NCBI GenBank assembly: GCA_045586785.1
Contig: JAZNBA010000037.1
Coordinates: forward strand, 1 to 21,250
DNA: 21,250 bases
Direction of reading: 5' to 3'
From: UMGS1002 sp045586785
GTDB taxonomy: Bacteria; Bacillota; Clostridia; Oscillospirales; CAG-272
In this document: one piece after another, positions 6,824 to 14,000 of the stretch
Position numbering within the stretch: position 1 is the stretch's first letter
How the letters are laid out: the number at the start of each line of letters is the position of its first letter
Made by a program: the position numbers and the translations under genes
Notes under the pieces: generated by a model
Seen by the model: only the letters and a program-made list of their open reading frames with translations
Database searches by the model: none
Told to the model about the DNA's origin: nothing

Positions 6824-7786
6824 TTATACGTGATTGCGGGGGTCGGACGCGTCTGCGAATTTGTTGCCCAGGTAGTAAAATGCTATGGTGATAATACAAA
6901 GCACAGCGGCGGGCAGCAGCATCTGATACGGATGAAGCAAGAAAGACTCACGGCCGTGATTGACCATATTGCCAAGTGTGATGGCGTCAACGGGCATACC
7001 TACGCCAACAAAGCCCAGGAATACCTCAGAGCCGATGGAATAGGGGATGCACAGCGCGGCTTCCATAATAATAAGACTGATAATATGGGGGATAATGTTG
7101 CGGGTCGCGATGCGGCGCATGGGAGTACCGAGGCAACGGGAGGCGATGTTGTACTCCGAGTCGCGGATGGACAGGATTCTGTTACGGAAGAATCGCGCCT
7201 CGACTACCCAGCCGCGGGACGCCATTGAAATAAACAGCGTCAGATAGCTGGTGTTCATGATGTAAGCAAGCAGGACCAGATATACCGTGGAGGGTACGTT
7301 GGTCATAATGTTATATATCTCGATCATAATGGGGTCCAGCTTTTTGTTGTAGCCCCACAGAGCGCCCATTATCATACCGATGCCAACGTCCGAGAGGGCT
7401 ATGCAAAACGCCAGAATGAACGAATTGCGGCAGCCGTACCAGGCGCGGGCGAAAATGTCACGGCCCAGCGTGTCGGTTCCGAAAGGATGCGCAAGGCTTG
7501 GATGAAGATTACGTTGGGAGTAATCATTGGGAGAAAACGCGGTTGGGTCCACGGGCGAGATGATAGGGTATAAAAAGCTCATCAGCAGTATCAGAGCCAC
7601 AATGACGCACAAAATTATAACGGATTTCGACTTGAAAAAGGTACGAAGCGTGGATTTCCAATAAGAATAATTGGAAACACCTGTTTTTTCGCTTTCCGTT
7701 ACGCTGAATTCGGCGGGCTCAAACAGTGCCGGATCCTGCATTATTGAATTATGCAAGGTATTAAGTTTCTTGTCGGAATAGTTCAT
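6824..7786 (-). CDS. oppC: Oligopeptide ABC transporter permease OppC
   Basis: 320 residues. A cytoplasmic N-terminal tail, then a first membrane helix (about 52-74) and the OppC-type N-terminal region, then FGTDTLGRDIFARAWYG. The BPD_transp_1 domain follows, with the EAA loop around ASRCLGTPMRRIATRNIIP, which contacts the ATPase. Ends NKFADASDPRNHV, the usual DPR-type tail of OppC/DppC. GGAG lies 7 bases before the ATG. Second permease of the operon, between OppB (42-base gap) and the fused ATPase. Oligopeptide versus dipeptide specificity cannot be told from sequence. Confidence 0.92.
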   Translation of the reverse strand: MNYSDKKLNTLHNSIMQDPALFEPAEFSVTESEKTGVSNYSYWKSTLRTFFKSKSVIILCVIVALILLMSFLYPIISPVDPTAFSPNDYSQRNLHPSLAHPFGTDTLGRDIFARAWYGCRNSFILAFCIALSDVGIGMIMGALWGYNKKLDPIMIEIYNIMTNVPSTVYLVLLAYIMNTSYLTLFISMASRGWVVEARFFRNRILSIRDSEYNIASRCLGTPMRRIATRNIIPHIISLIIMEAALCIPYSIGSEVFLGFVGVGMPVDAITLGNMVNHGRESFLLHPYQMLLPAAVLCIITIAFYYLGNKFADASDPRNHV

Positions 7787-7827
7787 AATAACTCCGGTAT
7801 ATAAAGTTAATTTAACGGTTGTAAGTA

Positions 7828-8763
7828 TTATTCTTCGGTCAGCTTGATTCTGGGGTCTACGAATGCGAGCAGCAGGTCGCCGAGGAATACGCCGAGAATG
7901 GAAACTACGGCATACATAAGTACAAGTATCTGCACGAGATTGTTGTCCTGCTCCTTGATGGCAGTTGTGAGCAGACCGCCCGTGCCGGGGATAGCATACA
8001 GCGTTTCAATTACCAGCGAGCCTGAGATGATATTGAGCAGGTCGGCGGGCAGGTAGGCTGACAGCGGAATTATTGCGTTGCGGAATACGTGCTTTTTCAG
8101 CACCGCGCTCTTGGAAAGTCCCTTGACGGTAGCGAATTTGACGTAATCCTGATTTTCCTCGTCCACCATAAAGCGGCGCAGCCACAGCGCGTACCACGCG
8201 ATACTTGACAGCGACAGACTGACGATGGGGAGTATCCAGGACAGCGGTCTGTTATCGTAGTAGATCATAGGCAGGTGCAGCCATTTGGATACCTGAACCT
8301 GAACAAAGAACAGATAAAGCAGACTGGGGACAGCGCGGATTATCATAATGTAGCCGTTACCGATGGTGTCGCCCAGTCTGTCGCGGAAGCGAACCATCAT
8401 AAGACCCATGGAAAGTCCTGCGACAATGCCCAACAGCATAGACCAGAAGCCGAGAAAGGCGGTAACGGGAATTTTTTCAACAAGAAGTGTGGTAATAGGT
8501 ACTTTGGGGTAGACCGTAATGCTTCTGCCAAGGTCGCCCTTGAAAAGGTTTGCGACGAAGCGTCCGAGCTGGACTACGGGGTGGTCCAGCAGTCCCATAT
8601 TGCGCAGGTACGCCATTCTGGTCTCTTCATCGGTCTCTTTTATCATTTCGTCCGAGAAATAGCCGTTAAGCGGCATAAATCGCAGCAGCATAAACACCAC
8701 CACGAAAACTATAATAACGGTGAGTAGCGAACGAAGTATTCTTTTTAGAATATATTTTGTCAT
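7828..8763 (-). CDS. oppB: Oligopeptide ABC transporter permease OppB
   Basis: 311 residues from the ATG at 8763. That start (MTKYILKRIL) is preferred over one 21 bases upstream because AAAGGA lies 9 bases before it and the TKYILKR opening is typical of OppB. Motifs: N-terminal membrane helix, GDLGRSI (the OppB periplasmic motif), the EAA loop FATVKGLSKSAVLKKHVFRN, AIPGTGGL near the C-terminus, and terminal DPRIKL. Forms the membrane channel with OppC. Separated from the binding-protein gene by a 113-base gap holding a stable stem-loop. Confidence 0.92.
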   Translation of the reverse strand: MTKYILKRILRSLLTVIIVFVVVFMLLRFMPLNGYFSDEMIKETDEETRMAYLRNMGLLDHPVVQLGRFVANLFKGDLGRSITVYPKVPITTLLVEKIPVTAFLGFWSMLLGIVAGLSMGLMMVRFRDRLGDTIGNGYIMIIRAVPSLLYLFFVQVQVSKWLHLPMIYYDNRPLSWILPIVSLSLSSIAWYALWLRRFMVDEENQDYVKFATVKGLSKSAVLKKHVFRNAIIPLSAYLPADLLNIISGSLVIETLYAIPGTGGLLTTAIKEQDNNLVQILVLMYAVVSILGVFLGDLLLAFVDPRIKLTEE

Positions 8764-8805
8764 ATGCTCCGATCCTTTCGGCAAACGGAATAAAGATTAA
8801 TATTA

Positions 8806-8848
8806 AAACACCGCTCCGCCCGCACAATTTGGGGACGGAGCGGTGTTT
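8806..8848 (-). terminator. Intercistronic stem-loop between oppA and oppB
   Basis: AAACACCGCTCCG (8806-8818) pairs perfectly with CGGAGCGGTGTTT (8836-8848), 17-base loop, 13-bp GC-rich stem. On the minus strand it is followed by TTAATATTAA, only weakly T-rich. This position, right after the binding-protein gene, fits partial termination or protection of the oppA message so that more binding protein than permease is made. Confidence 0.75.
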
Positions 8849-8876
8849 ATGGGAATTATTTTATGATTTTTGTGAA

Positions 8877-10778
8877 TCAGTTAGCCTTTTTGCCTGCTTC
8901 CCAAGCAGCCTCAAGCTCATTGTACTTTTCCAGCGCGATGGGTTCGGAGGAAACCTCAAGACCCTTGAAGCGGTTGCAGCCGTACAGGCATCTGGGAGCG
9001 GTGAAGGGAATCTCGTAGCTCATGTGGTAGCCGCGGAGAGAAGAGATAACGGGGATCATGTAAGCACCCTTGAGCAGATATGCCTCTGCCTCTGCGAAGT
9101 ACTGAAGTCTTTCGTCAAAGGTCTTGGCAGCAAGTGCCTTGTCGATGAGAGCGTCAAACTCGGGAACATTGTATGCGCCTACGTTTTCAGCACCGTCGGT
9201 AGTGATTCTGCCGAGAATGCCGGAGGGATCCGCATAACCGGTGGAGAGGGAATCCCAGTAAATATCGTAGTTGAAGGGGCCGTTTACGTTACCGCCGACG
9301 GTTCCGTAAAAGTCGCCGCTGGTATCGAATGCCAACTCAACGTTGATGTAATCTGCGCCGATTGCTTCCTCGATCATTGCCTTGAACAGCTGAGCCATAA
9401 TGATCTCGTCTTCGTCATCGGTACCGACGTAGATAAGAGTTACGGGCAGCTTGCCGTCAACATTGGTCTTGATTACGGGCAGGTAGTCAACCTCGCCTGC
9501 GGTAACGCCCTTGATGGTGCCGTCTGCTTCGCAAAGCTCAGCGATAGCAGCTTCCATAAACTTACGTGCTGCCGCGGGATCTGCGTTGTAGTCTGCGTTG
9601 GTAACGTCAGCGAGAGGAGCAAGCTGAGTGTAGTCAACGCCCTGGGAGTTGAAGATCGCGCCCTCGGCGTTAATGGTGTTACGAACAAGTCTTGAAGGAT
9701 CAACGGGCTCACGGAGTGCGCCGAGAGAATTACGGTTTACAGCGTGCTGAAGAGCCTTACGGAAGTTTTCGTTCTGAACAAAGGTGTTGAATTCGGGGTT
9801 AGCGCCCGAGAAGTCAAGCCAGAGATAGTTGGTGGAGAAGCTGAACTCATTGGGAATGAGGTTGTCGCTCCACTCGCCGTTTTGCAGAGACTGGTAAGCC
9901 TCGGACTCAACGGAGGTGTAGTGCAGCTCGCCGCGCATGAACATTTCAAGAGAGGTTGTGCCGTCGGGGATCATCTGATATTCAACGGTTTCAAGATTTA
10001 CCTTGTCAGCATCCCAGTAGTAGGGGTTCTTTGTGAGCTTGATCAGCTTGTCACGCTGGAAGTCGGAAACGTAGTAAGCACCGCAGTAAAGCATCTTGGT
10101 GTTGTCAACGCCGAAGTCCTCGCCCAAAGCGATAGCGTAATCGTACTCGATGGGGAGAAGCAGCATGGAGCTTTCAATGAGAGAGAGGAAATAGGGAGCG
10201 CCGGAATCGAGAGAATATTCAACGGTGTACTCGTCGATAGCCTTAACGCCTACGATCTCGGAGAAGCGAGCCTCGAGATCCTCACGCTTTGTGGTGGTGT
10301 CAATGCCGCAGTCGATATCGTCCAGACCCCAGTAATAGTCGTAGAGGCCGGTGATGAGGTTGCGGACAACACGGAGGGAGTATGCGCCGTTAAGGGGGTC
10401 GCCTATGTACTTGATACCGTCAACGAAGTCCTGAGCGGTAACGGCGTACTGAGTTTCAGCGCCGGTGTGGTCGATCCACTTGAGATCCTTGCGGATCTTG
10501 AAGGTCCAAACAGTGTAATCCTCGTTGTGCTCCCAGGACTCTGCCATGGAGCCAACGTAGTTACCGTAAATGTCGGGCTCAACCAGACCGTCGATACAGT
10601 TGGTTGCTATCTCGCGAACGGTAGCGTAAGAGGTGGAGAAATAGTTAAGAGAAGGATAGGAAGTAGAGAAGTACGTCTTGTAGGTTGTCTGGGTAGTTTC
10701 GCCGCAGCCGATAAGACCGATAGCGAGCATACAGAGTACAAGTGCTATGGCAAGAGTACGTTTGAAAATGTTTTTCAT
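8877..10778 (-). CDS. oppA: Peptide-binding lipoprotein (OppA/DppA, SBP family 5)
   Basis: 633 residues. A lipoprotein signal peptide ends LIGC, so Cys25 should be lipidated and the mature protein anchored outside the membrane. The body follows family-5 solute-binding proteins: AESWEHNEDYTVWTFKIR plus KDLKW and AQDFVDGIKY, LTKNPYYWDADKVNLETVEY, NFRKALQHAVNR (the hinge region), and FDALIDKALAAKTFDERL. It captures peptides and delivers them to OppB/OppC. At 633 residues it is somewhat longer than E. coli OppA. AGTGAGGT precedes the ATG. First gene of the operon. A candidate promoter sits at 10812-10840. The ligand could be peptides, modified peptides or another amide, given the two hydrolases downstream. 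Confidence 0.92.
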   Translation of the reverse strand: MKNIFKRTLAIALVLCMLAIGLIGCGETTQTTYKTYFSTSYPSLNYFSTSYATVREIATNCIDGLVEPDIYGNYVGSMAESWEHNEDYTVWTFKIRKDLKWIDHTGAETQYAVTAQDFVDGIKYIGDPLNGAYSLRVVRNLITGLYDYYWGLDDIDCGIDTTTKREDLEARFSEIVGVKAIDEYTVEYSLDSGAPYFLSLIESSMLLLPIEYDYAIALGEDFGVDNTKMLYCGAYYVSDFQRDKLIKLTKNPYYWDADKVNLETVEYQMIPDGTTSLEMFMRGELHYTSVESEAYQSLQNGEWSDNLIPNEFSFSTNYLWLDFSGANPEFNTFVQNENFRKALQHAVNRNSLGALREPVDPSRLVRNTINAEGAIFNSQGVDYTQLAPLADVTNADYNADPAAARKFMEAAIAELCEADGTIKGVTAGEVDYLPVIKTNVDGKLPVTLIYVGTDDEDEIIMAQLFKAMIEEAIGADYINVELAFDTSGDFYGTVGGNVNGPFNYDIYWDSLSTGYADPSGILGRITTDGAENVGAYNVPEFDALIDKALAAKTFDERLQYFAEAEAYLLKGAYMIPVISSLRGYHMSYEIPFTAPRCLYGCNRFKGLEVSSEPIALEKYNELEAAWEAGKKAN

Positions 10779-10811
10779 GACTGAACCTCACTTTAAAATA
10801 TATGATGACTT

Positions 10812-10840
10812 ATTGTATCACAAAAAGAATAAAAATACAA
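10812..10840 (-). promoter_or_regulatory. Candidate promoter of the opp operon
   Basis: Read on the minus strand: TTGTAT (10840-10835), 17-base spacer, TACAAT (10817-10812), about 34 bases before the oppA ATG. Both boxes are near consensus, but the region is so AT-rich that chance matches are likely. Confidence 0.5.
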
Positions 10841-10960
10841 TACATATAGTAATAATAAATTTCGTTTTTTTATAAAAAATGAAATTTTTTTGGTCAGTTC
10901 ATTCAAAAAATACAAGCTAAAGTTAAAAAAAGTTTTTAGCACCGCTTTTTTGCAGATTTT

Positions 10961-10977
10961 AAGACGGTTTCCGTCTT
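10961..10977. promoter_or_regulatory. Small hairpin upstream of the surface-locus promoter
   Basis: AAGACGG and CCGTCTT form a perfect 7-bp inverted repeat with loop TTT, ending 13 bases before the -35 box. It could be an operator half-site pair or a terminator relic. No regulator is known. Confidence 0.35.
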
Positions 10978-10990
10978 GTATATAATAATG

Positions 10991-11019
10991 TTGACATAAC
11001 GCGCGAGAAGGAGTATAAT
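10991..11019 (+). promoter_or_regulatory. Perfect SigA promoter of the giant dockerin protein
   Basis: TTGACA (10991-10996), 17-base spacer, TATAAT (11014-11019). The likely 5' untranslated leader is about 58 bases long and includes ATATCTATGCAAAT (11035-11048), which recurs before the 19906 gene. Confidence 0.88.
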
Positions 11020-11084
11020 TAAAAGAAGGAAATAATATCTATGCAAATTTTTATAAAATAATTTGACAAAGGAAGAGCGCACAC

Positions 11085-14000
11085 ATGAAGAAGCATATAA
11101 AGCGCGCCCTCAGCATTTTGCTGACGGTAATTATGATAATGGCGGCACTGCCGCCGCTGACAGTATCCGCGGCATATACATTTTCGGGAGGCTCGGGAAC
11201 AAGCTCGGATCCGTACCTTGTTTCAACGCCCGAGGATATTCTCAATATTAAAAACTATACATCGAAATATTTCCGTCAGACCTGCGACATTTCCATGTCA
11301 GGCTACTCCATGACTCCTGTATCAAGCTTTTCGGGAACATACGACGGCAGAGGATTTGCAATAAGCGATCTTAAAATGTCAACTACCGTATATGTAAACA
11401 TGGGACTGTTCGGCATCAATTACGGAACAATAAAAAATGTAAACCTGCTGAACTGCAACGTGTCCTCATCCGTATCGGGGGATTTTTTCTGCGGCGGCAT
11501 TGTGGGACGTAACCGCGACGGCGGTCAGATACTTGACTGCTCGGTATCCGGCAGTGTAAGCGCACATTCCATTTACGTAAACGGAGAGGTGTACGTTGGC
11601 GGTATTGTGGGACTTAACCAAGGTATTGTTGAGAACTGTCGCAACAGCGCGACTGTAAGTGCGGGCTACGCCTCGGCGGCAGACAATTATGCGGGCGGTA
11701 TCGTGGGCAATAATAATGCTACCGTCAAGAATTGCTTCAATCAAGGCACGATAACGGCAGATAAGGGCAGAAACTGTCTGGCGGCAGGTATCGCGGCTAT
11801 CAATTTCGGAAATATTACCGGTGTTGAAAACACGGGGGATATTTATGCCAACAGCACCGTAGTTTACAGCGGATACAGTTCCGATTCATATGCGGGCGGC
11901 GCGGTAGGTTATAACAAAAGCACGCTGTCGTATGCAAAAAACAGCGGATTCGTACGAGCCGTCAGCAGTGCCGATAACGCCGAGGCGGGCGGTATTGCCG
12001 CATATAACGGTGCCGAGGCATACGCCACCGGCACTTACATAGTAGAAAAATGCAAAAACACAGGCGACGTCACCGCCCACAGTACCGCGGGCGAGAGCCG
12101 TGCGGGTGGTATTGCCGCCACAAGCTATATGAATTCTTACGTTCGCTACTGCTGTAACTCGGGTAATGTCAGCGCAACGGAAAATAAGCAGTACAATCTT
12201 TGTATGGCAGGCGGTGTCGTGGGTTCGCTTATGTACGCGACCATGATACAGAGCTGTAACCACGGCGACGTTACGATTTCCGCAACGCAGTATGACGGTC
12301 AGGTGTGTGGGCTGGCAACCACCACCGAGGCGGTCATGAAGGACTGCTACACTACGGGTAACCTGTACGTAAACAGTGCGGTAGTCAGATACAGTAACGG
12401 TCGCGGTGCGCCGCTGTTTATCGACTCGGACACTACCTGCCTTAACTGCTACAATACGGGCTCTATCTCCAAAAAGTACGGCGGCAACGAAATACGCGGT
12501 CTTTACGGCATATCAGGCGGAACCGACCGCAATATAATCCAGAATTGCTTTACCACCGTTTACGACGGTGTGGCAACGGGCAACCGCATGACCGCGGAGC
12601 AGTCAAAACAGCAAGCCACCTACACGGGTTATGACTTTAACAAGATCTGGGCAATAGATGCAAGCATAAACGAGGGCCGTCCTTATCTGCGCAACATTCC
12701 CGCGGATGGTGCCAATGGCTGGTATGTCGAAAACATAGTAGCGGTCACGGGGGTAACGCTGTCGCAGAACTATGCCACCATGACTCAGGGTCAGATGCTT
12801 CGCCTTTACGCGACGGTAAAGCCGCAAGATGCTACCAACCAAAGCGTGACATGGAGCAGCTCCAATACGTCGGTTGCTACAGTTGATGAAAACGGTGTGG
12901 TTACCGCAGTACGAAACGGCACGGCGACAATTTACGCAAAAAGTGTGGACGGCGGCTACATAGCCGGCTGTACCGTGAGCATTCCCACAAAAAGTGTGAC
13001 TTTTTCGGGCGGTTCGGGAACGCAAAGCGATCCTTATCTGGTTAAAACGCCGCAGGACGTTGTAAATATGCTGCACCGTCCCACTGCCCATTATCGCCAG
13101 GCTGCCAATATCAGTATGAAGAACGTGGCGTTCACGCCTATCGGCACCGAACAGACCCCCTTCAGCGGCAGCTTTAACGGCGACGGCTACAGTATTTCCG
13201 ACCTGACGCTTACGGCTGCGGATGAGCGCATGTATCTGGCGCTTTTCGGCTGTTCCACAGGTACGATCTCAAACGTAAAGATCAAAAACTTTTCAATTAA
13301 TAATACATCCACCTTTGGCAGTGCATACGCTGCGGCGCTTGTGGCGTACAACAAGGGAACGGTCAAGGACTGTCACGTAAATGCTACCGTTACCGCAACG
13401 GCTCACGCCGAGGGCAAGAGTGCATTTGCGGGCGGACTTTCGGCGGTCTCACCGTCTAATTCCTTTACTAATTGCAGCTTTTCGGGCGAGGTACGCTCCA
13501 AGGTGTACGATATTGACAGCAATGCATACAGCGGCGGTATTTGCGCCAGCGGCTACGGTGCGGAGAACTGTCAGAATTACGGCACGATAAGAGGCGAGGG
13601 CGCGGCGTCCAGCGACGTATTCTCGGGCGGGATCATAGGACATTCCACGGGGAGCATTTACCGTTGCTACAACAAGGGCTACGTTGAGGGTACAAACTCC
13701 AGAAGTACCCTTGCGGGCGGTATTACGGGACGCAACAACGGTATCGTCTACTACAGCACCAACGAGGGTGAGATATATGCGTCCACCGCGTTTACCGATT
13801 TCAACGATACCGTCTATGCGTATGCGGGCGGCATCAGCGGAAGCAACTATTCCACCGTTCGTTACGGCTACAATAAGGGCACGATACACTCCTCCAGCGT
13901 GTCATCACACGCATATGCCGGCGGTGTGGTAGGCTACAATCAGGCAAGCTCTTACATTTACTATTCCAAAAATATCGGTGAGGTCAAGGCGGGAAGCACC

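Larger units (their letters stand above)
10779..11084. other. Divergent intergenic control region, very AT-rich
   Basis: Separates the minus-strand opp operon from the plus-strand surface locus. It holds a minus promoter (10812-10840), an AAATTTC/GAAATTT hairpin with a T-run (10857-10891), the small hairpin AAGACGG-TTT-CCGTCTT (10961-10977) just upstream of the plus promoter (10991-11019), and AAAGGAAG (11068-11075) as ribosome site for the 11085 gene. No coding sequence is credible here. Confidence 0.7.

Noticed and set aside
11041..11061. Six-codon leader peptide before the giant gene
   Set aside because: AAGGAA precedes ATG 11041, but the peptide (MQIFIK) has no regulatory codons and no attenuator hairpin follows.
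11063..11068. Second TTGACA-like box before ATG 11085
   Set aside because: No -10 element at the right spacing before the start codon; the perfect promoter at 10991 explains transcription.
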